NCBI GenBank assembly: GCA_000151295.1
Contig: GG745328.1
Location: 1,630,785 to 1,694,784, forward strand
DNA length: 64,000 bases
DNA from: Allomyces macrogynus ATCC 38327
Taxonomy: Eukaryota; Blastocladiomycota; Blastocladiomycetes; Blastocladiales; Blastocladiaceae
Direction of reading: 5' to 3'
Shown here: piece by piece, positions 1-11,912 of the stretch
Position numbering within the stretch: position 1 is the stretch's first letter
Layout of the letters: each line of letters opens with the position of its first letter
Program-made: the position numbers and the translations under genes
Notes under the pieces: model-generated
Seen by the model: the letters and a program-made list of their open reading frames with translations, nothing else
Databases searched by the model: none
What the model was told of the DNA's origin: nothing

Positions 1-1
1 G

Positions 2-3000
2 ACAACGGCCACGCCGAAAAGCCAGGACGAGTCCGGGTCGGAGCGCCCGTCCCTGGATTCCACGTCGGGCGCCGGCGACGAGCCCGTATTGAGCAATGAC
101 GGGTCGCGCCAGCTGACGCCGCGCGTGTCGATGGACCCGATTGACGAATTGGGTGCGCCCGACGCGACGACGGCAACCGACGCCGCACCCAACGCCACCG
201 ACGTGGTCGCTCCCGCCGCGCCAGAGGATGCGCCAGCGGACTCGGTACGGGCACTGGTCATGTAGGTCATTTTGACGATGCCGGATCTGACTCGTATTGC
301 CATCGAATGAATCTAGAATGGCGTCGAGGCGCAAGCTGAATCGGCCCCACAGCCGCTCAACCCGCCACCGGTCCTGCGCGTCGACCAATCGTCACTGAAC
401 CGGCACCTGGCCCTCCTGCGTGGTCTCGCTGGCGTGCCCACGTTTGCTGGCCCCGCTGCGTCGCCAACCATGCTCATTGCCCTCGAGGAGCGCTACCTCA
501 AGTGGCTCACGTGGCTTGCCAATGAGCCGACTACGGCAAGCGGCGTCGTGCCGCCGCCCGACGTGCTGGCCATGTGGTACACACACGTTGTGTGCGACCT
601 GACGCGCTACGCCGACGATCTCGGCCAATTATTCGGCCACGAGTCGCGCGACCGCATCTTGACGATCCCGTTCCCCGTCGATGCGTGGTCCAACGACGAC
701 CTGACCAGTCGCGCCGCATGGACGACTGGCACGGGCCTGCCGTGGTCGCTACCGCGGCAAATCGTGACCATGATGCACCGCGACCTGACGGTGCCGTGTC
801 CCGGGTGCACGTTCCCCGTGCCCGTCATGATCGACCGCTACGTTGACGTCTTCAAGAAGGCACAGGGCGCGATCATGTGCCTGCGGTGCCACACGACCAT
901 TGACCAAAAAGGCATTCTCGCGCACTTGCAGCGCAACCCGGACCAGCGGTCGACGCTGCCCTTGTTCCGGTTCACGCTCGACTTTGATGAGTCGATGCCG
1001 TTTGTCGCCGCGCAGGTCGACACCATTCTCGCTAATGTCGGCGTGCGGCTCGACGAGGACGATGTCGCTGCGGCCATGGCCGCGTTCCTCGACTTGCTCA
1101 AGACGGCGGCCGCGCGGCCCGCCGATACGCAGGAACCGCCGCTGCAGGCCAAGCCCGACGTGCTCCTGGTCTACTGGAACGCGCTCTTGATCCCGCAGGA
1201 CTACCTCGATTACTCGCTGCAGAACCACGGCAAGATTGTCATTCTCAACCAGGAGGCGATTGTGCTCTCGGCAATTGCCCTGTCGAACGAGTCGATTGCC
1301 GATTTTGTCGCCGTGCCGGGACCGCTGGCCGGTGACAAGGCTGTCGCTGACCAGCCCACGAGTGGCAACGACGACAGCGCGGACGCACAGTCGCCGCGGG
1401 CCGATGTGGCCGAGTCGGAGACTGCCCCCGTTGTGCCGACCATTATCGAGGACATGGACGGTCATGTCGCTGCGGCCGCCGCCGGCGACGCGATCCCGGC
1501 AGATGCTGCTTCGCCCGCACTGTCCGTTTCTGGCCTGTCCCCACCGGGGTCGCCGCTCGCGACGTCGCAGCCGTCAATCAGCTCGATCAAGAGCAACCTC
1601 GACAGTATCGAAAAGCAAGTGCAGTCGCTCGCACCGTCGGCGGCCGGTAAAGTGTCAAACGCGCGCAAGATCAAGGGTCCCTCAGTCAATGCGCTGCGCG
1701 CCATGTTCGAGAGCTCCAAGAAGCCCAAGCGGCAGATCCAGGTTAACATTCCGGGCCCCGTCGAGGAATCGGCGCCGTGGGAGTTGCTCCTGTCCAAGGA
1801 ATCGCTCGAGGCGCACCTCGACCTGATCGAATCGTTTTCGATGCACTTGTCGCTCGCACGGCACCAAGATAAGGCGCACGAGGGCAAGATCGACACGCGG
1901 TACTTGCTCAAGGCCGAGAACCGGTACTACAAGTGGCTCGTCATGCTGAGCCAAGGGAAAATCGTCATGCCGCCCGTCGACGTGCTGCTGCTCTGGTACA
2001 ACCACATGACGCATTTGCCGATCTACCACCGCGATCTGGCGGCGATTTTCGGTGACGCCGAAGTGCCGACGCTGCTCGTCACGCCGTTCCCGCTGCTGCA
2101 GTTCATGATCCAGACGCTCAACCGGCAAATTGACGGCGCCGCACAGGCCGCGTGGGAGAAGTTCACGGGCCAGCCGTACGTGCTGCTGCACAATGCCGAC
2201 GTGATTGAGCACCCGTGGCTCCTGCAGTGCCCCGCGTGCTGCTCCTACTTCCACGTCGAAGTCACCGAGTTTGTCAAGCTGCGACTTGCACAGTCGGGCA
2301 TCGAGTGCGCCGTTTGCTCGCGCGTCATTTCCAAGCAGGCGCTGTTGCTCATGCGCGACCCGCAGCTCTACACGGCGTTTGCCGTCTTCTCGATCGACCT
2401 CGTCACGACGGTCCAGAACTGGCGCCGCAAAGTCCTGAGCCAGCTCGTCGAGGTTCGCCGCGGGGTTATTGACCACGACAAGACGGTCGAACAGTACCGC
2501 CAAGTCGCGTGGCCGCGGTCGATCGTTGTGACCGACGCGGCGGGCACCACCGAGTCCGTCTACCACTTGGAGGCGCACGACTGGACGCCCAAAGTCTTGC
2601 TCGCCTATTTCACGCACACGCTGTGGCCCAACCACTTTGCCGCCGCGTCGCGCGCACAGTACGGTGCCCTCGCTGACCATGCAGTCGAGCACCTTGCGCT
2701 GCAGGATGCCGGGCTCAACTACCACCACTGGGACGCGGTCCGCGGCCGCCCGCTGCGGCTGCGCAAAACGGCACCCGTCGAGGAAGTCGCGCGCGTGACC
2801 AACCTCGACGACGTGGTCGTGGAAGACAATCACGCCATTTCGCTGCACGTTGCGCCCGACGCGCACCCGCTCTTCCCGGTCATTACCGTCGAGGCCCTCG
2901 ACGATATTCAGGCCCTGGCCCCGCTCGTCGAGCGCGACAATGTGCCGGCGCTCCTCGAGGACCCGACGCAATTGCTGCTCGCGACGCAGCGGTATGGCGC

Positions 3001-6000
3001 GTACCTGCACGCGCTCGCACAGGATCCGAGCTTGATCGACAAATTCGTGCTCCCGCCGGACGTGGCGTTGCTCATGCAGACGCATATGAGCCAGCCGGCC
3101 GTCTTCCAGCGAGATATCATGGCGCTCACGACCGATCGGCACGTGCGGCAGCACCTGTTTGCGATCGCGAACCCATGGCGCAACGCGACCACCGAAGCCA
3201 CGGTCGAGCAGGCCGCCCACTGGGCCGCGGCGACGCACGTGCCGTTTGAATTGTCCACCACGACTGTGCCGAGGATTCGCCCGGAATCGCCCGTGTCAAT
3301 GGACTTGGCCCCGGCACTCGACGCGTTTGTCCGGGGGGTCTTGGCGTCGACGGCATTGGACGTGGACGATGTGCGCGCCGCGTACATCAATGCGGTAGAC
3401 AAGTCGGTCGTGGTTACGCTCGCGGACGGGACCAAGGAGTGGTACTGTATTACCGACCCGTCGGTCGCGGCGGCCGTTGGGCACCTCGTGCATGCGCGCC
3501 GTGCCGACAAGTACCAGACGTGGTTCAAGGACACGTACGGGATTGATGTGGCCGAGCTCGCACCGGAAGTGGAGGCGGCGCCCGCGTTCCTCGATTTGGC
3601 CCTGTCGGAGGGGTGGTTTGAGGACCCAGCGGACCTCGATGGTGCGAGTAATGAAGAGCTGGTGGAGCCTATGAGCGACGTGCTCACGGACGCGCTGTGG
3701 ACAAAGTGGCAAGAGATGGAGGCCGATATCGTGACCAGCGGCCTCGGTGAAAAGTGCCGCGACCCGGGTTACATCCAGGCGGCGATTGACCGCTACGAGC
3801 AGTTCCTCGCGACTGTGCCCAACATTCCGGCGCTCCTCGACTTGCCGCTCCCCGTCGACGTGGCACTCGTGATGCAGACGCACATGGCCAACCCAATTGC
3901 GTTCCGTCACGACGTGGACGCGCTCGTTGCCGATGCCACGGCCCGTCAGCGCCTGCTCGACCAGGCATCGCCGCTCGACCACGCTCTTACACGCGACGCA
4001 GCCTCGACAGACGCTCAAGTCGCGTGGGCGCAGATTACGGGCCAAGTATACGACCTCGCACCCGCCAAGTTCTTACCTCTGCCCGTTGCCACGTGCCCGT
4101 CATGCGCGACCGTCCAGTCGGTCGACGCCATCGCTCACGCGCAGGGTGCTGGTCGCTGTATCCAGTGCCTGAACGTGCTCCCAGCACCCAAGTCGGCGCT
4201 GTCCGTCGACATGCACACGGCCGTCGCCTCGTTCCTGAGCAGCGTCGCCAACCTGCCGTCGACGAGTCTCGGCGAGATTCGCGACCAGTACGCGCACCAA
4301 GTTGGCCGCACGGTCGTGATTCGGCACGGGGACGAGCCGGCTGAACTATATTCGCTGAAACCGCCATCGCCCGCGTCGGCGTTGGGTCTGCTCGTGCACA
4401 CGGCCGTGTCGCCGGCCGAGTATGCCGCGTGGTTTGAAGCGCAGCACGGGGTTCCGGTCACGGAAGTCGCACTGCCCACGCCGCCGCCGCCGCCGAAAAC
4501 GCCGGTGTCGCGTTTGCGTTTGGTTCCTGGTCTGCTCGCCATCACGGCTCCTGACAGCAAATCAGCAGCGACGCCCGACTCGGACACGGCTGTGGACTAC
4601 TCGCCCATTGTCCGCACGCTCGAGACGGCGCTGCCCGCATGGCCGTCCATCAACAGCCACGTCCTCATGGCCATGGCCGAGTACGCCGACTTTGTCCAGG
4701 CTTCCGTCGAAAACCTCGAATCCGGCGTGCCGGCACCCGCGCTCACGCCACGTGTCGCGCTCGTCCTCCTGTCCCACCTTCTCATGGTCGGCAATGTCGA
4801 GTCGGACCTGGCCCACTTCACCACCTCGCCGCGCGAGTTGCGAACCGCACTACAAGCGCGTCTTCTCAACGAGCCAGTCGACACGACCGCCGCACCTGCC
4901 GTGCCCAAATCGGGCCCCGTCGATGTGGCCCCGCTCGTTCCGCTTGTCTGCCACCTGTCGGGCCTCGTCGCTGTCCTGCAACGCGCGCTCGACAAGAACA
5001 CGCCCACGCCCGCCGTGCCTTACGCGCGCGTCTTTGCCGACGCCATGGTCATTATCGACAGCGACGGGCTGCCGCAGGGTTACTCGATGCACTTCCAGCC
5101 AGAACACGGGGTCCCGCACCTGCATCATGTCCTTCAGCCGACGTACGCGGCCGAGTGTGACGCCCAGTTGGGGTGCCACGGGACGCTGTTTGCCGTGGCC
5201 CCGTCGCGCGACGCGGCAGAGGTGCTGGCACATTTGGCGATCACGGAACTAGACGAGGCGCGTGCTGGTCTGCCGGTGCCGACGGTCGTCAAGCAGGTGT
5301 CGGTCGAGGCGGTGGATCGGTTCAATGCCGTTGTGGGGAAGATTGTGGCCGAGCTGGTCGTGATTGATGACGCGGTGGTGCGCGAGTACGCGGCGTACCA
5401 AGGGTACCTGACCGCGACGTTCCAAAAGCATGGGTCGCTCAATAAGGTGGCCACGCCGAGTGACCGCGTCTTGGCTGCCGCACTGGCACACGCCACGTTT
5501 GCCGACGCGTACCTCGACGACCTGGTCCATTTGGGCGACGAAGACGGTGCCGTTGCGATCGCCGAGTTTTGGGCCGCACTCTTCCGCCGTGGTGATGCGC
5601 CAGGCGATGCCGCAGGCCAAGAGGCCGTGGACCCGACGGCTGACGCGATGTGCGTTTCGGTCCCGACGCGGCAGTTGTCGGCACGCATGGAGCGCATTTC
5701 GCAAATCGCTGGCAAGCCCGTCACACAGGAAGCGGTTGACGCGTACAACCACGCGCTCGACCGTGCCGTTTTGGTGGAAAAGTCGTCAGACGATACGCCC
5801 GAGCTCTACACGCCCATTGACCTATCGGCGCCCATGTGGTCGGCGCACCTGTTCCACGTCTCGCAATTCCCGGCGTTTGCTGCGCTGATCGAGTCGCGGT
5901 TCGACTACGTCGCCACGTTCTTCCCGGCCGAACCCAAGCTGGTTCCGTCTCCCGTGGATCGCACGGCCGCCGAGGCCGCGCAGGAACAAGCTGACGAACT

Positions 6001-9000
6001 CGACGAGGACCTGCAGCTCACCAAGGCATTGCTGGCCGCCATCTCTCTCGAGCCGTCGGGAGCCGCCCAGGCTGCCGTCTCATCGGAAAAGCTGCACTCG
6101 TTCTTCAACCACCTCGTCGAGCTGTTTGGTGACCTGAACGACCTGACAGAGTCGGACATTCTCGCCTACTTTGACGCCGTGCGCACGTGCTCCGTGCAAA
6201 ACGGTGACGGCGAAGACGCTGAGCTGCTGTTGCTCTTGCACACGACGTTCCCGGCGCGGTTCAGGGACGACATGATCGCCATCACCAACTCGGACGACGA
6301 CACGGACCTGCACGAACTCTACCGCCTGCTCGCCGCGAGGTTCTGGACGGTGCGCCGCCTGCTCCTGTCCGTGCGCGCGACCGACCTTGACCAAGGGATC
6401 TTGGACTATGAGCGTGCGCTGCTGCGCACGGTGGTCGTCACCGCACAAGACGGGTCGCAGACGCTTCATACGGTCGGTACCTTGCCGCCGGCCGCACTGC
6501 TCGTGCATGTGCTGCACATGAGCCACCGCGCTGTGTATTACCATTCGATGATGGACCGGTTCGGCGCGCTGCTGACGTTCCTCGAGGACGAGCTCGCGGA
6601 CGAGACGACGATCAAGGAAATGCAGGACGTGTCGCTGCTCGAGCCTGCCGCTGACGAGGAGGAGCAAGATGTGGCATCGGATGTGTCCTTGACGCCGGTA
6701 CTTGCGCCGATTGCGCTCGCCGGTTTGGGCGCAGGGTTGGGGCTCGGGCTGGCGGAGATGATGGACGACGCCGATGACGAGACGAAGGCCGTCGCTCCGG
6801 TCGTGGGCCAAGTGCCGGTGGCTCCGTCGTCGCAAATCGACGCAGATCTCGAGCGGGCCGTGGATGTGTTGGCTGAAAGTCCTGCTCAAGACGCCACCGA
6901 GAACGCGGCCGAGGGCGCCGCGGATGCCATCGAGGGCGCCGTAGAGAAATCGGCTTCTGCTCAGGACCAAGAGCCGCTGGCCGAGGACGAGCCGCTGCTC
7001 GATGCGGTCGAATCGGTTAGTGCGGCCGAGCAGGAGGCCCAGGACGCCGCGGCTGCCGTCGAGTCGGCAAGCGACGGTGCAGACGTTGCCGCTGGACCTG
7101 CCTACGCGAACGACGCCGTTCGTGATGCAAGCCTCGAGCAGGAAGCCGAGACTGAGGATGCCCAAGCACGCGACGCCGCTGCCACTGAGCCGTCCTCCAA
7201 CGCCGACAACGCTGCCACCGGCGCGAGCGCTGGGGAAGAGGTCGATGTCGCTGTGACGGAGCCGGCTCAAGACCGTGACGCTGCTGTTGAGCCGCTCGCA
7301 GAGGGACAGGAGAGCGGCGAGTTGCCCGAGGACGAGCCAAACGTCCACGATTTGCACGAGGAGGACGAGTTCGTCGCTGCAGAGTTGGGTGACAAGGAGG
7401 TGTCCGTCTATGCCAACCCGCAAGATGAGGAGGAACCGGCTGTTGCCAAATCGCCCGAGGAGGAAGAGTCGGTTGCTGCCGAGACGCACGAGGAAGAAGA
7501 GTCGGCCCAGCCGGTGCTTGACGTTGAAGCGGCAGATGCTACCAAGGGCATTCTCGAGTTCACGGACGCGGCACCGGAACCCGACGTGGTCACGATTGAA
7601 GAGTCCATGGTCACTTACGAGGTGCTGTCCGGGTTCCAGTCCAACTTCAACAATGCGGCTCGCCGCGGCTGGTCGAACAAGTGGCCCGTCACCTACGCCA
7701 AGTTTGTGCTCGATCTCTCCAAGAATCCGCGCGCCGACACAGGCGTGGAGCTCGACACGCGGTCGGTTCCGAGCTCGGTGCGGCTCATGGCTACGGTGCA
7801 CGCGTCGATGCCCGACATTTTTGCCGGCGATCTCGCGGCGCTCATCAGCGCCAATCACGTTGACGCTGTCACGGAGACGCTGGCGCATGCCGTCTGCGAC
7901 CCCGAGTGGAGCGACGAAGCGAACTTGGCCGAGCAGGAGGAAGAGCTCGCTGAGCCGGAGCCGACGGATCCGAGCGAGCTCGCGGACCGGCTGCATGCCC
8001 GGTTCGACACGATTCGCGGCATTTTCGATGCGGCTACTGTCGAGCCCGACACCAACGTCAAGTACCAGCACGCACTTGACGAGGCTGCGGTCGTGGCCAC
8101 GCCCGACGGTCGCGAGTGTCTCGCAACCGAGACACCTCTGGCCGACGATGTGCTGTTGGCGCACGTTTTCCACACCTCGCAGGCCGATCAGTTCCGCGCG
8201 TTTATGGTCGACCACTTTGGCGGTCTGTACGGCTTTTTGCCGCACGAGGAGCCTGTCGAGCGTGCGCCAGTCGATGTCGAAGTTTTTGGGGAACCGGCTG
8301 CCGAGGAACCGGTTGCCGAGGAGCCGGTCGTTGAGGAACCTGTCGTGGAGGAACCAATTGTCGAGCAACCCGCTGCTGTGGAGCCGATTGCTGAGCCGAA
8401 GCCCCAGGACCCCGAAACGCGTCTGATTGGCGATGTGATTGTGACGCGCGAGACGCTCATGATGGCACCCGTGCCAGGCTCAGCCAAGCCGCTCCCTGCC
8501 GTTCCACAAGAAGAGCACCCGCGTGAGCCCGAAAAGTTTTTGGCGCTCAACCCCGACACGCTAGCGGCTGGCAAAGTCGCTGACCTCGACCGCAACGGCC
8601 CAGCAGCCGTGGCCGACTATGCCATTGACCCGGAGCCGTGCCCCGAACCTGGTCAACTGCGCGAACCGCTCACGAGCAAGATTACGGGTGCGCTGGTCGA
8701 TCGGTACTGGCGTTTGCTGCGCGTGCTCTTGCAAATTGAGACGCTGCATTACCCGGCACTGCTCGTGCGCTCCGAGTCGCGGTACCTCAAGTGGCTCGTG
8801 CTGCTCGCTGAAACGCACCGGACCGACTTGATTCCGCCGGTCGATGTTGCCCTGATTGCTCATGTACACGCGCAGTTCCCAGAGCAGCTTCGGTTCGACC
8901 TCGACGCGCTCTTTGGCCCGGTCAATGCCCAAGCGATTCTCAAGCACTCGATTCTCGCCGCCGACCCGATCCACTTCCAGCAAGACGTCGAAGCCGAGTC

Positions 9001-11233
9001 GCAATCCGTGTGGGAGTCGTTTACGGGCGAGCCCTACTTTTACCACCACGCGCGCGCGGCCACTGCGTACATGCTCTCGTGCCCATCATGCTCGACTATT
9101 CAGTCGGTGCCCGAGGGCGATTTGGTGAGTCTGAAGTCGGAGGCGTGGCAGTTGCCGTGTCCAGCGTGTGACACGACGAGCTCGCTCGCCGAGTTGCGCA
9201 AGGTGAACCGCGGCCTCGCGCCGTTCTCGATCAACTTTATTCTCCAAACGCCGATCTGGCGTGCACGCGTGCGCAAGATTTTGCAGGAGGCCAAGAGACA
9301 AGATCCGGCCGATGTCGCGGCGCGGTACCACCACTACACTTGCCTGGCGACCGAAGTCGCCGCTGGCGAGCAGCGGGAAGTGTATTCGATTGCCGAGTGC
9401 GACCAGGCCGTGGTCATGGGCCACGCAACGCACTTGCTGCTACCGTCGTGGTACCAAGACGCGGTCGTCGACTGGTTTGACCACTGGAACATCCTGGTCA
9501 AGGGTGACGCGCCGGTGCCGATCATTCCGGAGCGCAAGCCGCGTCTCTCGAGCGCGTCGGCCGCGGGCTCACCACCTGCACGGACGCGCACGCTGTCCGT
9601 CACGACCACGACCACGGCCATCACGGCAACCCTGGACGCTGCCGCAGTTGAACTCACGCTGCAGCCCGAGGAGGTTGTCGCGTACGCCCGGCTTGTGCGG
9701 ACGCTGCTCAGCTGCCCCGATTTCCCGCTCAAAGCCGGACCGCGCAGCCCGTACTGGTTCCGTGCCGAAAAGCGGTACCTTGCGTATCTCTCGGTCATGG
9801 AGCACGCGGTCGTCGAGGGCCACGCGCTCCCTCTGCCGCCACTCGATGTGCTGCTGCTGTGGCTCGTGCACTTGATGGACCCGCAGCGGTACATTGAGGA
9901 CATCATCCGCAATTTCGGCGACGCCAAGATGCTCGCTTTTGCGTTCCCGCTCGACAAGGTTGACATGTTCCTGTCGATTCACCAAGGGCCCGTCATGGCC
10001 GAGGCGTGGGCCGGGTTTGTGCCGGTAAGTCACTCGGACTCGTGGACGTCGTTTACGCGCGAGCCGTTTGTGCTGCTACGCGACCAGCCCGTCACCTACA
10101 CGGTCGTCTGCCCGTTCTGCCACGAGGAGCAGTCGTGGTCCGAGGAACTCTACGTCGCGATGCGCACCGGGTCGCAGGTCGTGTTCTGCCGCTGCAACAA
10201 GTGGCTCACGCTGCCAACGCTCTCTGCATGGCGGCTCGTTGAGGACTTGCGCCGCGCTGGCAAGGGCCAAGGCCACATTGCCGGCACTTTGTTCAATCTC
10301 TCCAAGGGCAAGGTCGACTACCGCATGGCGCACTCGGTGCAGCGGCTGCTCTACTTTACGCTGCCTACGGCGCTGACCGAAGTCCTGGAAACCCCGCTCG
10401 TGACCGAGCCCGACGTGATCAACCCGTGGAAGGAAATGAACCTGACCGGGCTGGTCCAAGAATATGTGCGGTCGGCCGTGCAGCGCCAGTACGCGGGCAA
10501 GCACAAGCACAAGGCGTCGGTCATTGCCGCGCAGATTTTGACGAGTTACCAGAACGTGATCACGGACCTGTCGGTGGACTTGATCCAGAACGTGGTGTCG
10601 TGGGCGGCTCTCACGCGCGAGCTCTTGGCGTCGAGTTTGCCGGAAACGCAGGACCCGACCGTCGTGGCTCCGGCCATGGTCGACCGCTACATGCGGTACC
10701 TGCAGCTCGTCTCGGATTACCGCACTGGCGCTGTGGCCAACACACAAGAGCCGAAGCGCCCGCTGTTCCCGGCACCGGATATGCTTCTCGTGCACCAGTG
10801 CCACCTCTTGTCTGCCGTCGGGTACCAAAAGTTCTGCGTCAACCGGTTTGGCAAGCTCCTTGATTACTCGCGCCTCGACGTCAAGAGCGCGATCGAGCGT
10901 GACGCGGACTGGATGAAGAGCGTTTGGGCCAAGCGGAACCCAGGTACGTTCTTTCTTCTCATGCTCTCATTGTGCGAGCTACAACTCACGACGCACCGTC
11001 TTGTAGACCCATTCTGGCCGATTGCCGCACCAAGCAAGCAACATCGTCTCGTCCGCCTTCCAGGCCGCGCGGGCGCGGCGGCCGGTACCCCACCCGTCCC
11101 GGCCCTGCCCGCGAATTCCTCGTCGCTTCCGCCGCGGGCCTCCGGTGAGGAGACGGACACGTCGGCGACTCCCTCCAAGAAGAAGAAGAAGGGCATCAAG
11201 AAGTTTTTCGGCAAGATTCTTGGCCGCAAGTAG
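2..11233 (+). CDS. Giant multi-module GRDP-like protein (5'-partial)
   Basis: Exons are 2-244, 317-10943 and 11007-11233. The gene enters from the left edge, and the visible part encodes about 3,698 residues. The first exon is a Ser/Thr/Asp-rich linker. The main exon repeats a module resembling plant glycine-rich-domain-containing proteins (GRDP-like, PF07173): a helix like RYLKWL, then LPPxDV, a conserved His (WYNH, MQTH, HVHAQ), Y/F and a terminal FG. About eleven such modules alternate with about eight related ones that carry VVVTxxDGxxxxY before the His. Paired CPxC/CxxC knuckles follow some modules (near 798/877, 2227/2309, 4095/4156, 9080/9158, 10108/10182). An acidic Ala/Glu-rich linker spans about 6600-7600, and an EEPV-type repeat lies near 8290-8380. 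The C-terminus is strongly basic (KKKKKGIKKFFGKILGRK). The last intron is 63 nt with no stop, so it can be read through. The biochemical function is unknown. The family call is from motif pattern only, without a profile search. Confidence 0.75.
482..10860 (+). repeat. Tandem protein-level GRDP-like modules
   Basis: Type A modules (RYLKWL-like helix, LPPxDV, His, FG) begin near 482, 1912, 2975, 3776, 4672, 5380, 6100, 7680, 8770, 9765 and 10680. Type B modules (Y..AL..VVVT.DG...Y, then LLxHxxxxxxxY and FG) lie near 2470, 3379, 4285, 5000, 5735, 6400, 8050 and 9320. The order is largely A-B alternating. Copies are highly diverged in DNA and protein, so this is an old amplification and not a recent satellite. 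Boundaries are approximate because they were read by eye. Confidence 0.6.
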
Positions 11234-11912
11234 ACCATTTGCTGTACCATTGTTTTTGCGTTGCCGTTTCCTTTTTTTTTTTTTTTTTCCACCACTCCCT
11301 GCCGGCCAATTTTGCGTAGACGCCGGCGTTGATTTGTCTTTTCCTTCAATTGCCACATGCGCCATCCGTTATCTCAATATCATTAAATCTTTGAACTGGG
11401 ACCAGCTCTGTATTCTTGTTGACGCGCACGACGAGATGGAAGCGTCGCCTCCAGCAAGCTTGCAGCGGGCTTGCAAGAACAAACTGCGTCTACGACGGCA
11501 TGCCAATGACTCAAACGATGTTCAAGCTCTCCATGGCCGAAAGAGCTGATCATTTGCTGTCAAAATGGAATCTCCACGCCGGCGCCGGTCACGGCCATCC
11601 GACCAACACTTTCTTTCAACGCCCGCAAATGTGATCAACCACGCCAAGGAGCGCTCTGTCCAAATCAGGGTCCGGATTTCAACATTTTCGCGCTGTCTGC
11701 CGATCGAGGACAGCCCCACTGGACATGGCAATTTGGCGGCGGGCCGTTGCGTCCAACAGCGAGCGCAATACTTTTTTGCTTTTTGCCTGTATTTCATGTG
11801 CGAAAGTAACCAAGGTCGCGGCGTGCCATGCATGACATGTAGACGGCGCTGCAGCAAGTGATCAACAGGTACTTTGGCACCGACACAACGAATTGATCAC
11901 AATCGAGCATCA
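11234..11912. other. Intergenic region, GRDP gene to ZW10 gene
   Basis: This stretch holds a run of 17 T at 11272-11288 and an ATTAAA at 11382-11387 that could serve the upstream gene's 3' end. A possible 26-nt upstream exon of the ZW10 gene lies at 11843-11868 (acceptor TAG before it, donor GTACTT after it). No other gene is supported. Confidence 0.5.

Noticed and set aside
1682..3238. Minus-strand open frame of about 518 codons
   Set aside because: Shadow of the GRDP-like coding frame. It is Arg/Val/His-rich without motifs.
6080..8368. Minus-strand open frame of over 700 codons inside the giant gene
   Set aside because: It is antisense to a clearly coding, repeat-structured exon. The composition follows from GC-rich codon bias on the other strand, and no domain is seen.
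9960..10080. GTAAGT within the tenth GRDP-like module as an intron donor
   Set aside because: The downstream sequence still encodes the conserved SFTREPF block in frame, and no suitable acceptor lies before it.
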